Source: Elmis aenea (lineage: Eukaryota; Arthropoda; Insecta; Coleoptera; Elmidae). Taken from it: a stretch of 64,000 bases of DNA. Position 1 is the stretch's first letter. Each line of letters starts with the position of its first letter. This document shows positions 12,396 to 24,848 of this stretch, piece after piece. Under the pieces are notes generated by a model that ran no database searches, was not told where the DNA came from, and saw only the letters and a list, made by a program, of their open reading frames with translations. Location of the stretch: assembly GCA_947652605.1 (NCBI GenBank), contig OX393579.1, forward strand, positions 17,443,674 to 17,507,673, in the 5' to 3' direction. The translations under genes and the position numbers were made by a program.

Positions 12396-13819
12396 CAGTG
12401 ACGGACTGGGAACAAAAACCGGCCCGGGCATTCAGATTATAGAGGCCCACAGCCAGGGTTGGTCAAAATTTGATTTTTATATAAAAAATCAACAATCATT
12501 GATTTAAATTTAAAAAATCAACAACTTTTGATGTTTTTTTTTTTTTTAAACTTGACTATTATTTTTCCTTTTCACAACTAATTTATTCATTTTTCACGTT
12601 ACATTATATTCTCTAAACAGCGTCATTAAAAAAGAATGCAAAAAATGGAATAATTGTTTATTATGGATTTTATTGTTAACTTTTTTAGTTCTTTATAAAA
12701 GTTGGTGCATTACCTCAAACTAATTTTAAGATGAAATTTTGTTTATAAAAATTCATACAACACTAAATTTTACCTATTTCAAATATATTCACAAGAGTAA
12801 TGTGCCCTTATTGAAGAGGTACAAAAAAACCTTAGGAGGAAAGATTATTTAGAATTAAAAATAAAACCAAATGTAAAATTTAACGTTAAAATTCCAATTT
12901 TTATTTTTGAAGCAAGTAATTTTAACATTAAAAAAAACTGCAACAAATGGAAAAGCTTTTTATTATCGGTCTCTCAAAAAATTTTATTCTTAGGAAAAGT
13001 TGGTGCATGGTCTAAAACTTTAAGTTTCAAAAAAATACGGGCACTTTACTCTTGCGAATATTTCTAAAATCGCTAAAATCTAGTGCAGGGGTTCCCAAAG
13101 TTTTGACCAGGCGGGACAAATGGTAAACTTCGAATATTTGGCGGGCCAAAAAAAAAATGTTTTTGAGACTTTGATTTGTGGAGAACCAACAAAAACTCGA
13201 AATGTCAAAACATGTAGATATATATAATTTTTTTGTGAAAAGCAAATTATCTGGTATGAATTCAATATGGCGGATTATCTGACATCGCGCGAGCCGTATT
13301 TTTAGGGTTCGCGGGCCGCATTTGTCATCTAGTGTCATGAATTTTTCTTGATATTTTTCCAGCTTAAAATTAGTTTTAGAGCATGCATCAACTTTTACTA
13401 CCCACTAAAAGCTTTATATGGTAAATACTTACACAGACTTAATAAACTCGCATCAATATATTTATTACGAATCTATTTGTTAAACAATGTGTTTTATAAA
13501 ATAAGCAGATTATGAAACTACTATTTACACATGCACACGCCATCTATAGCTATAGGCTTCAGGGTTCGGATAATATCGGGACTATTTCTGAAGCACGAGT
13601 GGCGCGATCAAACATACGACGCTATTGCGTATTGTGGAGCCCCAGAAAAATATTAAGATTGAATACGGCCCGTATTAAACGGGCAAATGTTATAATCATA
13701 ATTTTTGCGCTCCTTATACTTCAGCGCCGAACTTATTAATCCCGTAGCTTAGACCGGCCCATTCGGGCACCGGCCCTTCGGGCATTTGCCCGAACTGCCC
13801 GATGGCCAGTCCGGGCCTG
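12396..13819. mobile_element. hAT element, 1.4 kb, non-autonomous
   Basis: It starts CAGTGACGGACTGG and ends CCAGTCCGGGCCTG, with an exact 8-bp duplication AGCTGAAA on both sides (12388-12395, 13820-13827). The right subterminal region is rich in GCCCG-type repeats. The interior is AT-rich and contains a smaller hAT MITE at 13086-13326. No transposase motif is visible. It interrupts the hAT transposase relic. Confidence 0.92.
13086..13326. mobile_element. Small hAT MITE with one degraded end
   Basis: The left end is CAGGGGTTCCCAAAG, a common hAT tip. An exact ATCTAGTG duplication flanks it (13078-13085, 13327-13334). The right end has GCGGGCCGC but the terminal CCCTG is lost. Confidence 0.75.
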
Positions 13820-14106
13820 AGCTGAAATGAAAGAATTTGAAAATATAATCAAAAAAGGAAAATAAAATTGGCTATTGAAGGCGCAAGTCCTAAAAGTTAT
13901 AAAAAAACTTACAAAATAAAGAAATATTTCAATAGTTGTAGTGTTGTAACTAAAACTAATTCATAATTATAAATGTGCCTTCTGTAGGAAAATATCCACC
14001 TGAAATATTGTATATCGGTAATTTTATTGTATTCAAAAGGTAAACTCAAATGGAGATACATTTTTATTAAACCACTTTTTTTGTCGTCTGTTCGTCTGTT
14101 GCAATA

Positions 14107-14534
14107 CAGGGAGGCGCAAAAGTATGGGAACCGACAAATATCTAGAATTAATTTATTGTCAATCTAATTTCCAAACAAGAATTTACTGCCTTTTTAAATA
14201 ACTTAAATGTTAAAACAAATTGAAAGTGCTGTATCGCTCAAAATTTTCATAAAAATGTAAATTTTACGAAAACGGTTGACTTTAAAGCCAAATAACCTTT
14301 AACATTTTTTAAATCAAATTTTGAGAGGAATCCAAAAATGTAAAAATATACAGGTTGTTCTATTTAAAATTTCAAAGTTTGAGTCCATTTCCGGTTGAAC
14401 CGGAAGTCGCATTGCAACCTTAATATTTTTATGGAATCCGCAAAATACCATAACGCATAGATACAAAATTTCATTGTTATATCTGCAATAGTATTCTAGA
14501 TATTTGTCTGTTTCCATACTTTTGCGCGACACTA
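14107..14534. mobile_element. MITE, Tc1/mariner-type (TA target)
   Basis: The left end CAGGGAGGCGCAAAAGTATGG pairs with the right end CCATACTTTTGCGCG. Both arms continue with ATATCTAGAA-like sequence, and TA flanks both ends. An internal CAGGTTGTTCTATTT stretch resembles text near 16543. Confidence 0.82.
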
Positions 14535-14536
14535 TA

Positions 14537-16607
14537 TTTGAAATGATACTGTAAAATTATTAGGGTGGTGCAATTTTTTTTAGTGTTATTTGGTTTGGTT
14601 TATTTGGTTAATTTAAAAAAAAAAAGTGTTTTTACTAAAGGCTAAATTAACATTTTCTTTTTCAGCCAATAGTTACTTTTTTGTTAACTAACTTAATTAA
14701 TTTCGCAATTTTATTGGGACGCTTTTTCAAAGTTGTCATGGTATCACAATATGTTTTAAAACGTAAAGTTTCTGTAAAATATTCCACAAGTTAATGTTTT
14801 AAACTATAAAAATCGGGGTAAAATTGTCAAACTTTTTTCTACCAACAATGATCTCTCCTTGTTCCTGCAGAACATTAAACCTGTCTGGTTTTTTATGTTA
14901 AAGTTACATTATACCTTTAAAGGCACTTACGGATAAAATCCATTGTTGCTGTATAAAAGTTACCCCATTATAGTTTATTCCTTGTAATACAACTTTGACA
15001 TTACAGTCACGTTATATGGTTTATGTTTTTATTCTATCAAGCAATATAAAAGTTTTAGTCGTATTTTCTTTATTCTTATATGTTCATTATTCTACCAGCA
15101 ACTTCAATAGAAACACAGTAAAATATTGATTGTTGGAATTTTTTTGATAATGCATAGGTACATTTTAGCTTTTGTCTATTACTAACTCACATTTACGAAT
15201 AAATGTTCAACGTTTTAAAGAATCGATAACGATTGCATATATTGTAACATCATAGATTCATTACGGTACATAATTTACCCCATTTGTATGTCAATAAAAA
15301 TGGTAATTTATAGCGCTGTCATTAAGGAAGGTATGAAAGATATTTCCCCACGAAAAACGTCACTTGAAACATTTTCATAAAAACATAGAACAAAGAAAAG
15401 CTATCTTTTGGAAAGTGTTTTTGGTTGCTAACTATTGTTTGTTAAATCTACGTGAGTTTAACTAACTTTGTAGTTTTCATTATTAGTCCCAATGATTTGA
15501 TTCAAATTGAATTATTCTGTACACTAAATCTAATTTTATTTATAAACGAAATGCAGATTTTTATTAATGGAAACACATCAGGACTAGATTAGTTCAGTGC
15601 AATAAGGCGTTTGTCCTAATTAAGCGAAAACAAAACTATGTCAAATTCGATTATGCGCGACACAAAACAGACACACTACCAGATGACTTCAGAATAAATG
15701 ATCCAAATAAGTAGAGCAAATATAAGCTAAAAACTTGATTTGTTTTTTGTATAAATTTTGTCTCGATTAACAGGTTTTTGATATCTTGAAATAAGAGCAA
15801 TTTTTTAAAAATACATCACATACATTACGAACAAAATTGATTTACAATGGCTTTACAAGTATAATCATTAATCACATTAAACTTTACCCAATATTAAAGT
15901 TTGTCCGAAAACTATGGGTTCCATTTAAAAAATAAAACTTTATGTCACAACTTGAATTTCGTTTTTTTTTTTTTTGAAAAATTGTCTATGCCACTCCATT
16001 CTTATCAAAAAAGTGCCTGCAGAGCGACAACATTATTTTTCTTTATTAACATAAACAAGCGAGATATAGTCATAAAACGAAAAGTCAAAAAATCGAAAAA
16101 TCAAGTTGTCGGTGATAACTCAAAAACAAAAGAAGATGACCAATTTTAGTTTTCACCATTAAATTTTTCTCGAAAAAAGAGATAGAGAAAGGAAGGTCCG
16201 TTTTATCATTACCAAGATTACCTATCAAAACATTGAAATTTACCCACCGTGTACTGCGATTAACAGGATATCTTAATAAGTTTTTATAATACTTTAAGTG
16301 TTTAAGTGTTTGAAGTAGCCTTCCAACACAATTATAAGTTATTGTTAAATTCGCCAGAAAATACTTTTAAACACGTGTTTAAATAACCGCATTTTCCAGT
16401 ACCCATTCATTTAAAAATATTGACTTTCTGTCAAAAAATCGATTCGTTAACTTAAAAAATATATCTTTGTCCAAAAACTATTTAAGCAGGTTATAAAAAT
16501 TAAACAAAATTGTGCTTTCTATTTCCAAAAATTTAAAAACACAGGGTGTTCCATTTGAAATATAAAAGTTAGTGTCGAAAGCGGAAGTGGAACAATAGTG
16601 TTCATAC
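14537..16607. other. AT-rich spacer, nothing firm
   Basis: I see no gene. At 16543 CAGGGTGTTCCATTTG looks like one end of a Tc1-type MITE without a partner. The open frame at 15901-16149 spans homopolymer runs and has no motif. Confidence 0.45.
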
Positions 16608-16615
16608 GTTTAAAT

Positions 16616-18014
16616 CAGGGATGGAAAACGTAACGTAACGATACCCGATAACGTTATAATAACGATTCAACTATAATTTTTTATACAATAACGTAACGAT
16701 ATTTTTATAACGTTATATAACGTTATAATAACCGACAATGTTTCGTTAAAAGTTATTTTGTATCGTTATTCTCTATAAATTAAATTTTTATATGGCGATC
16801 TTTTTATTTTCAGAAGATATAATATTTTGTTTGTATTTTAGAAATTAAAATGAAAATAAAATATCTCAACATCAACGTAATTTTGTAGGTACTACTTTTT
16901 AAATTTAGATTTACAGATCCCAAAAGAAATTTCAGAGTTACAAATAAAAATTATTTTTATACAGCATGGTTCTTAAATAATGCGAAAAAATTCGGGAGGT
17001 GATACTTAGTCGAAAATGAAGAGGGGTCTTTAATTTTTTTTTCTTTAGAGTCTCCTTTCGAAGTTACACCCCCCTAAAGGGGATCGGTAAAATTGGGTTT
17101 TTATTTTATTTCCCAAATTTGGATAAATGTGGGAGATTTATACTTATAAACAGGTTTCCCATAGTAATAGTTTTAATCATCTCCCACCTTCACAGGGGGC
17201 TGAAAACTGCGACCCCTGTTGGTTTTTTTATCAGGACTTTTTGGTGGGTTGAAATTTAGCAATTTTAAATTTTCTTTAAAAACTTGATTTATTTAGAAGT
17301 TTTTTTTTTCTTCTTTAACTACAGTTTTTGAGTAAATTATATGAATGAACATGAACCATCAAATATTCCAATATAAAACGATATTGGATAGAAGTGACGG
17401 GTGTAATTCATTTTGACGTTTACGCGGTGACAACGCTAAAATCATATTCACTGATTTAATTTTTTACTGAAAACTGTAAGATTTACGAGAAAAACTAAAG
17501 AACAAAAAAAGGTTCTAAATAAATAAAACTAACAAAAAATTTTTTTTTGCAAAATTTCAACACCAAAAAGTTCTGATTAAAAAACCAACAGGGGTCGCAC
17601 TTATCAGCCCCCTATGAAGGTGGAAGATCATTGAAAATAATACTATGGGAAACCTTTTAATAAGTATAAAACATCTACCAAATATCATTCTCCTACATTT
17701 ATCTAAATTTGAGAAATAAAATAAAAACCTAATTTTATCGCTCCCCTTTAGGGGGGTGTAACTCCGAAAGGAGACGTCTAAGAAAAAATTGTTATATAAA
17801 AGACCCCACTTTATTTTCAATAAGGAATCACCTTCCAGATTTTTTCGCATTATTTAAGAAACACCCTGTATATCATAATTTATGTAATGTTATATAACGT
17901 TATATAACATAACAATTCATTTTTTTAACGTTATTTATAACGTTATGTAACGAAAACAAATAATAAATAACGTTATACAATAACGTAACGATTTAAAACG
18001 TTATTCCATCCCTG
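16616..18014. mobile_element. hAT MITE with AACGTTAT-rich ends
   Basis: It starts CAGGGATGGAA and ends TTCCATCCCTG, with exact GTTTAAAT duplication (16608-16615, 18015-18022). Subterminal regions repeat TAACGTTATAA and ACGTAACG many times. The centre is occupied by a second inverted-repeat element (16962-17868). Confidence 0.93.
16962..17868. mobile_element. Palindromic MITE nested in a hAT MITE
   Basis: The ends are TA-CAGCATGGTTCTTAAATAA and TTATTTAAGAAACACCCTG-TA. Arms of about 330 bp are inverted copies, including GTAACTCCGAAAGGAGAC on the right and its partner on the left. The loop spans about 17290-17540. The open frame at 17557-17850 is only arm sequence. Confidence 0.87.
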
Positions 18015-18483
18015 GTTTAAATAATCTGGTTTTTACACATATCTACCATTTCATTTATTTAAAATTGAAACTAAAGAAATAAAAGGGGTGTACCAGAATT
18101 TAGTTACACCCGGTATAAATTTAAAATGTATGACCTAACTAATAAAAAATTGAGAAGATATTGATTCCAGTACTAAAAGAAATAGAATACTTTTAAATAA
18201 ACTTAAAATATCCAACTTTGCTCTAAATTGTAAATTGAAGAGCACAAAGTTGTTCCATCGAAACTTGTTTACAGTTGTTATACAGAAAATTATCCACATG
18301 AAATAACCACAGTCTGCACAACCCGCGATTACGTATTAAATTAATCCAACACTTAAACGTAAATGTGCACAGTTTCAGCAAAACTAAATGTATGTGCAAA
18401 ATCCCACATTCGACAATACTCCAGAGTCCAAACTAATTTCGTTCGACTGTCCACGATTAAGTAGCATGAAATAAAAGCATAAA

Positions 18484-18790
18484 ACAAGGGTACGGCAATA
18501 AAGAGACAGAAACTGGAAAGCGTCAGGAGACAGATAGAATCTGCCGCCTTAGCTAGAGCTTTTGATACACCGACCAAAAAAGCTTACAAAGGGATGTGCT
18601 GTAAGAAATAAATTTAGTTGGATGAAGGAGAGGTTTTTAAGTGACTCGATGAATATGCATTTTATGTCACAAACAAAAAATGGACGAAGTTTGCTGAAGA
18701 ACTCGTTGGACTATCAAATTTGTTGCAAAAACGAGAACGTCTAAAGCTGGCTAATGGTAATGACATTAAAAAATTACGTAGACTGTATAA
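18484..18790 (+). pseudogene. Unrecognised coding-like relic
   Basis: Three frames join into protein-like text. First comes RQKLESVRRQIESAALARAF, then AVRNKFSWMKERFLSDSMNM, then KKWTKFAEELVGLSNLLQKR. Charged, helix-forming composition and higher GC than the flanks suggest real former coding sequence with two frameshifts. I do not recognise the family. It could be a fragment of a transposon protein or of a host gene. Confidence 0.25.
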
Positions 18791-19291
18791 ATTACATTTT
18801 ATAAGTTGGTTCTTTTTTATGGTGTCAGAGACTTTCACATGTTCATTGTATGAGATAATATTACCATTCGTTACTGTAGGTTTTATGCTTTAAAATTATA
18901 TTACATGCAATTTTATTATTTTAGGCATTTTTAATCACATTTTCAATGACCCAAAGTATATTAATCTTTCCTATGATTAAAAAATTTACATTTGTTTCAA
19001 ATCTTGAGTTACTTTGACGTATTCATGTAAATATTATTTAAAATGGAAAACTTGTTGCGAAATTTGCTGATGTAGATTTTGCAAATGTTTTTTTTTGTAC
19101 CAACTCTTTTGTTTCGTACATTAACATGGGCTTTAAAAGTTAAGTCGCTAGTGTTTACACGAAATTTTATCTATCTACAAGCGAGTTGTTGGTTTACGGC
19201 TGTCGCAGTGTCTCACATCCTTGTTTTCAGGGTACTCTGTCCCTTCAGTAATTTGTTAAATTTATACATTTATTTTCAGCATGCTCCATTA
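18791..19291. other. AT-rich spacer, nothing recognised
   Basis: The open frame at 19079-19303 has no recognisable motif. Confidence 0.4.
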
Positions 19292-19293
19292 TA

Positions 19294-19942
19294 CAGGGTG
19301 TAGACTGACTAGAGTATTGTACATAGGATTTAAGCATGCTAAGTTGAATAGTTGCAAATATTGGCTCATCTGATCATTTTACGACAAAAGTGTAAATACA
19401 AAAGTTGTTCAGAATCAAAAACTACCTAAGGCTTTTTACTTGCAGTTTCAATTTGGTTAGCATTTCCGCTTCCTTTAAAAGAATTTAAAAAATATCGCGG
19501 AAGTCTGGTTTCCTAGAGTTTTAGGTAGGTACCTACTTATATGGAATTTATGCAGTTTAACAATATACATCTTAAACTGAGGATTTCTATAGCAAAATAA
19601 TTCTCCGGATCCGAATATCAGATGCGCGAAGCAGTGTAGTGTTGTCAGAGGCGGATTTAACGGCGGTCGCACCGGGCGCGCGCCCTGGGCCTCGATTTCT
19701 GAGGGCCCCCGCAAAACCCCAATTATATTTATTTGAAAATATGGTTTACATGTATTTTTATTTTCTCGGTCTCTTTCTCTTTTTTAAGGGGCCTAATATT
19801 TTCTTCTGCGCCCGGGGCCTCAACCGACTTTAATCCGCCTCTGAGTGTTGTCAAAATAAAGAAAAAGGTAATTTTATGAAATTTGAAAAATATGCGTTTT
19901 ATGTACGATATTCTATGTACGATACTTTTAGTTAACACCCTG
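19294..19942. mobile_element. Tc1/mariner-type MITE carrying a hAT MITE
   Basis: The left end TA-CAGGGTGTAGACTGACTAG and right end TTAACACCCTG share about 40 bp of imperfect inverted repeat, including GTACATAG. The right TA flank has mutated to AA. It is interrupted by the hAT MITE at 19646-19843. Confidence 0.7.
19646..19843. mobile_element. hAT MITE, 198 bp, GC-rich
   Basis: It begins CAGAGGCGGATTTAA and ends TTAATCCGCCTCTG, with exact AGTGTTGT duplication (19638-19645, 19844-19851). The near-perfect ends imply recent insertion. The left tip resembles the hAT end at 10244. Confidence 0.95.
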
Positions 19943-19943
19943 A

Positions 19944-22570
19944 ATATTATAATTAAATACTTTTTTTTTAATTGACTTGCTACCTAAAGTTCTACTTCAT
20001 AATATGTACTGACACTTTCAACTATTGCTTTGTTTTTAGTTCTAGATAAGTTTGAAAAAAACCTTTTATTATTATTATTTAGTCATGAGTCCTTCTACTG
20101 TTAGGTGTAGGACTTTTAAATTTGTTATTTCATTTTGGCACTCTCTTACCGCAAAAACTAGAAAGTATTTATTTAACATATGTATTTAAAGATTTTTTCA
20201 TAAAACAACTTCGTAAATGTTCTTACGGTTAATCAATTTAAAAAAAAACAATGTAGGTAGCAGTTTAAAATTTTGGTGTGTATAGATGATAAAAATACTT
20301 TTATATTGTAACGGTAAAATAATTGTAACCGGAATTTCTTTAATGAAGCAACTTCTATCTCCGAAAATGCTCTTGAGTAAAAACGATATATTACTTCTTA
20401 CAGCATTTTTTAAATTGTAATATTTAATCAGCAACTAATGCATTGTTGTTGTTGTTCTTTAATGATTTACTTTTATTTGGTTTATCAATAAACCAAAACT
20501 TTTTATTAAAATTATGATTTTGTGGTGGTGATATCATATCAGTGTACCTTCATTTAGGTTAACCCTTCGCTAGATTTATTAAACAGGGACTAAAAACGAA
20601 AAATATTTCGTTAGTTTTTGAAACGAAAACGAAATATTTCGTTTTCCTTCTTTACGTATACAGCGTGCCCCAGATAACATTTCCAGCATGGGAATCTCGC
20701 TTATTATAAGAGATACAGGCTTGTTTAAATTAGATGAACTATTCCCAAGTGTGAGAGGAGCTTACAATCTATTTTTAGAAGTACAAAATTTCTAGTACTT
20801 CAGATGTTATAGCAAAAAATATGAAAATGTTGAATTTCTTTTTTCTCTCATAACTTTTTTATTTTATTCATTAGATCAATTTTTACTTTTTAATGGGAAT
20901 GTAACTGTTATTTTAGATTTTTTAATCAGTGACAATTTTCGAGATATTACCCCTAATTTGGTTTTTTCTTATGGGCCGCGAAATAGGCTATGGAATAGTT
21001 AAATGTGTGATAAGTGATTTTATCTTAACTTATTTACATTACATTGATTAAGGAATTACTGAAATTAAAATAATATAAACACTGATCACACGTTTATCTC
21101 ACAATAATTTTAGGGGGCTTTTATTTTTGAGTGTCAAAGTTTTTTCTACCACGAAAGTAATTATAAATCATAATATTTGATATCAACTTATAATCTTCCT
21201 AGCCGCATCGGTTACATAACACAATCTTTAGGACCATAAAATACGATATTTTTCGTTAAAGCTTTTATGGACTTTTTTATAGGTTAACTTTCGTTAACAT
21301 ATTTGTATGTGACCTTACTAAATGTTTAAAGGACGTTAACGAATTTGTTTGCTCCGACGTGTGAAATTAAATTTTTGTAATTGATTTGCGTTTGTGCGAT
21401 TTTATCGCAGTTTTATAGCAGGTATAAATAATTTTAGTGACGAACAGCTAGCTCCTGGGAGGAATTTTACGTAAACTTTAAAGTTAGTTTTGCGTTTCAG
21501 CATTTGTTCGATTCTTTCATGTTTAAGTTTAAACTGACTACGTTAACGATGCTCGTAAAGATAGACAAATACGCAGACCTTTCTTGCAAATCACATAAAA
21601 TCATTCAATTTTTTTTCCCTTATTCGTTTTTTCTTTTTAGTTATCAACTATGATATTCTTTGAAATGCTACAAATAATACAAATGGTAGTGTTCAAGTGT
21701 TTTACCCGAAAACCGTTTGTCATAAAGATGTGATTTATGTCAATTACTCAGGGTAGTTTCAAAGTGGAAATAGCCTGAGGTCGACAGTTCGTATAGAAAC
21801 CCTTTTTTCGTAATTTGAAACGAATATTTCCTACACAGTGTGTTACAGATTGATTCTTTATACATGTATCTTCTACATGGTTACAAATAAGAAACCGTTG
21901 AAATGGTTAAAAAAGTTTTAGGACCATATTTTAGTAGCAACAAAAAAATTAAAAGATTACGAGATTTAATTGATTTTTAATTTGCTATTCACCAAGATAT
22001 ATCAATAAAAGTTATTTCTTAAGCTACATTTTCATAACATTTTTGCTTTAATATCGAGGGTGTACCACTCAATGCGCGCCACTATAGAAATCTCGCCTAA
22101 TTTTAGAGAAAGACTGGGTTAAATTAGCAAAAAGGTACATAAAATAGAACCCAGCACTAGCAATATTCGGATACTTTGAAAAATGCATAGTAAACTTGAT
22201 ACAAGCCAAAAATTAAATTTTGTAATTTACTATTTTATTTTAAAGTCTCAAGAATAGAAATTTGGGGTTTTGTGACTTATAATAATTTCACGTACTCAAT
22301 ACTCAATTGGTGATAAAGATGGTAAAGTCAACTATTGATATACTTAAGGAAACCATTCTGGCAACTTCTGTAAATAAATATGCTTTTATTTATTAGTAAA
22401 ACCCATTTTGCATGACAGTTGTAATAAATTGAGCTCAACCAACAAAAATGAAATTTCTAACGTGTTGATCATTAGCAGTTCAATTTATTTTTACAATCTT
22501 AACAAATACCTCTAAATAGTAAACACTGAAATATTTAGTTATCTTAATTCGATTATGAAAATCGTAGTAG
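19944..22570. other. Spacer with unpaired transposon ends
   Basis: At 20571 TTAACCCTTCGCTAG has the form of a piggyBac end (TTAA plus CCC), but no inverted partner lies nearby. At 20583 CAGGGACTAAAAACG resembles a hAT end. At 20663-20880 there is a repeat (CAGCGTGCCCCAGATAAC onward) shared with 34386-34585. No gene is supported. Confidence 0.5.
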
Positions 22571-22572
22571 GT

Positions 22573-22610
22573 ACATTATCATTATTATTATTATTATTAT
22601 TATTATTTTC
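22573..22610 (+). repeat. (ATT)n microsatellite, 3' tail of the minus-strand retrotransposon
   Basis: About eleven ATT units adjoin the end of the retrotransposon relic. Read on its coding strand they are AAT repeats, as in non-LTR elements that end in triplet tails such as I elements. Confidence 0.8.
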
Positions 22611-23042
22611 GCGGTGATGCGACCTATTGGTCTATTGTACCTTCTGGTGATGACCCCTTAAAGGAGTCCTGCGTTTTTGAAAAGCTTCAGGATTTTCTTT
22701 AAGGGTGTTTTTCTTAACTCTTCTTGATTGGCTTTTTCCATCCCCAGAAGTCTACACCGATAGGGTGTGAATCCTTCTCACTGGCATATTATGTGAAGAG
22801 GAGTTTCTTCTTCTTCACCACATCCTCTGCATATATCGGTCCTGAGAGCCCTATAATGTAGAAGTGTTTGTTTAGCCCACAGCGCCCTGTGATGAGTCCT
22901 GTGGCTGCTCTGATATCTTCTTTGCTCATCCTGAGCATTTCTTATGTCTTTTCTTTAGAGACCTTTGGCAGAATAGCCTTAGAAGGCTTGTCCTACTACT
23001 TTTTTAATTGGGCATTATGCCCCGGTATTAATAGGTCATTAA

Positions 23043-24454
23043 CCCATTTGTTCCCAGTGTACTCATTTGAGTACGGTTCATAAAATATTTTTTTTAAGTT
23101 CCATTAGTTACATATAGGTGGGAATGTTTAGTACTACTTAGAAGTACACAGAATAGGGAATAGTAGATTAAAATTTTAAACCTAAATGTTGCTTCTACAT
23201 AGGAAAAAACGTCACTTTACTTTGTTCTACAACTGTGCTATTGTCACTGTGTACTTTGTTATTAATTTTTATCTTTGTTTTAAAATATAAATAAATTTTT
23301 CTGCTGAAATTTGTTACTCAGGTATGTATGTTTTACAGTTATTCATTCAAATATTAAACAAAATACATAGTGTGATTTTTTTTCATAGTTACTTACTGGT
23401 GTACTCATATAAGTACACTGAGGCATTACGTTGTTAGGGCTAAATTTGCCCTTAGGATCTAAAGTTGTATTGGACTTACTAAAATTAGTGATAAAACCGG
23501 CAGACCATATAATATTTGTCGACAACTTGTTTACAAGTCATGGTTTGATGAAAACTCTTATAGTTAATCGCACAAAAAAAAACCTTTTTTTGATCAGCAA
23601 CAAATGAAAAAAGAAATTCGCGGTTGTTTCCAATATAAATATGACAAAGAACATTTATTGCTTCTGGTAAAGTGGAAGGACAATGGACAATAGTATTGTG
23701 ACTATAATGACAAATTATGATAGTACCTATACATCCTCTTTCCAAAGTGAAACGTTGGTCTAAGTAGCAAAAGGAAAAAAATTGATGTGCCCCAACCTTG
23801 TCTCTTTGCCAATTATAATACAGCTATGGGGGATGTAGATTGCTAGACAAATCTGTAAATAATTATCAAGTGTCCATCCAAGGTAAAAAAAGGTGGTGGA
23901 TTCTCTGGACCCATATGCTGAATATTACAACAGTGAACGACTGAAGGATAAATTCATTAGCAGGTAGAAATATTGATTTACTGAATTTCATACGAAGTGT
24001 ATTAAGACATCACTTAAGAGTCTTTGAGAAAGCTTAACTTTCCGGGCATCCACGTACGGTCCCAAAAAGTATTATACAGGATCAAGGAGGCCATTTTCCT
24101 AAGAAATAATTGATAAACAGTTGCACTGTAGCATATGTCATCAACGAGCAAGGTGCATTTGTATCAAACGCCATGTCACACTGTTTGGAAAGAGAATGTT
24201 TCATAAAGTTTCATAGTAAATACCAATTTTCGATTGTAAATTATTACAATAAATTAATAAAAAATAATATACTTTTTATTTTCTTTGCCGCCGCTATGTT
24301 CCCGTTGTACTCATATGAGTACGTGCATTTTTTTCACTTCTTTTTGAAAACATTTTTGAAAAACTTGCATAATTTGTAGTTTGGACATATTTCTAATAAT
24401 AAAAAACGTTTTAATTAAAAATTTGAAAAAAAAATGTTTGTGGGAACAAATGGG
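23043..24454 (+). mobile_element. piggyBac-like element 1
   Basis: TTAA flanks both ends (23039-23042, 24455-24458). The ends are CCCATTTGTTCCCA and TGGGAACAAATGGG, a perfect 14-bp inverted repeat. Three copies of a 16-bp palindrome (GTACTCATATGAGTAC or one-base variants) lie at 23059, 23401 and 24307. It is inserted in the non-LTR relic and contains a decayed transposase. Confidence 0.95.
23486..24226 (+). pseudogene. piggyBac transposase relic
   Basis: Coding traces run in order on the plus strand. HIIFVDNLFTSHGLMKTL matches the block with the second catalytic Asp. Next are KYDKEHLLLLVKWKDN, then KKIDVPQPCLFANYNTAMGDVD, then YQVSIQGKKRWWILWTHML. A C-terminal Cys-rich piece follows (CSICHQRARCICIK near 24130-24180). 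Stops and several frameshifts separate the blocks. The N-terminal half, with the first catalytic Asp, is missing. The relic belongs to the element at 23043-24454 and is transcribed opposite to the retrotransposon that hosts it. Confidence 0.88.
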
Positions 24455-24848
24455 TTAAGACACCGATTGGCTGTTTCATAGAATGTACCAACTGCGGGTT
24501 CTGGTCCGAAGAAAAGTGTCTCTTTGCCAGTTTTGGCAGCCCGCCGTCCCCTCGTTCCCTGGCATATTAGTGTGCCCTGGACACCATACCATAACATTAT
24601 TCCTGCTTCCTAGCATGTTAAGTGTCTGGATGCAGTTCAGAACAAGTAGTAGGTGCATTAGTTCCTTGCATTTTTTAATGGGAGTGATTCATCATTGGAG
24701 GGAAAATGTTATTTATTTAAGCAAAATTAAACTGTGTTCAAACGTAGTTTATTCTGGCATGCAACATTACTACAAAAATAATTTCTACCAATTTCTACCA
24801 ATTATTTTATAATGGATCAGAATATCGTTACAATTGTACTTGCATATA

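Larger units (their letters stand above)
10244..13864 (+). pseudogene. Decayed hAT transposon with split transposase relic
   Basis: The left end CAGAGGCGGCC at 10244 resembles the hAT MITE end at 19646. Coding traces follow on the plus strand. Near 10740-10890 there is text such as YFNGIDTDETFDDP, with several stops. After the pogo-like insertion (10897-12025) comes YDEIFPN, then LTLPVTVISVERSFSR (about 12230-12320), the hallmark of the hAT C-terminal dimerisation domain. After excision of the second insertion (12396-13819) and one target copy, the frame reads AILSIQSTEAEMKEFENII and reaches TAA at 13862-13864. Many stops and frameshifts make it non-functional. No right terminus was found. 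Confidence 0.8.
22611..24680 (-). pseudogene. Non-LTR retrotransposon 3' end: RNase H and Cys/His tail, split by piggyBac
   Basis: Read on the minus strand from 24680, there is RNase H text ending in PGHTNMPGNEG. It is spread over two frames. The stretch 23043-24454 is a piggyBac insertion. Beyond it the frame resumes with EDIRAATGLITGRCGLNKH and CRGCGEEEETPLHIICQ, the Cys/His-like tail found after RNase H in many insect non-LTR elements. A TGA follows where Cys would be expected. The element then ends in the AAT tail. RNase H plus a triplet tail fits an I-like or related clade. RT and endonuclease are absent, so this is 5'-truncated and inactive. Confidence 0.85.

Noticed and set aside
13027..13338. 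103-codon minus-strand frame
   Set aside because: It spans a hAT MITE with an exact target duplication; peptide is MITE sequence.
20571..20585. TTAACCCTTCGCTAG as a fifth piggyBac end
   Set aside because: No inverted partner with GGGTTAA found downstream or upstream.
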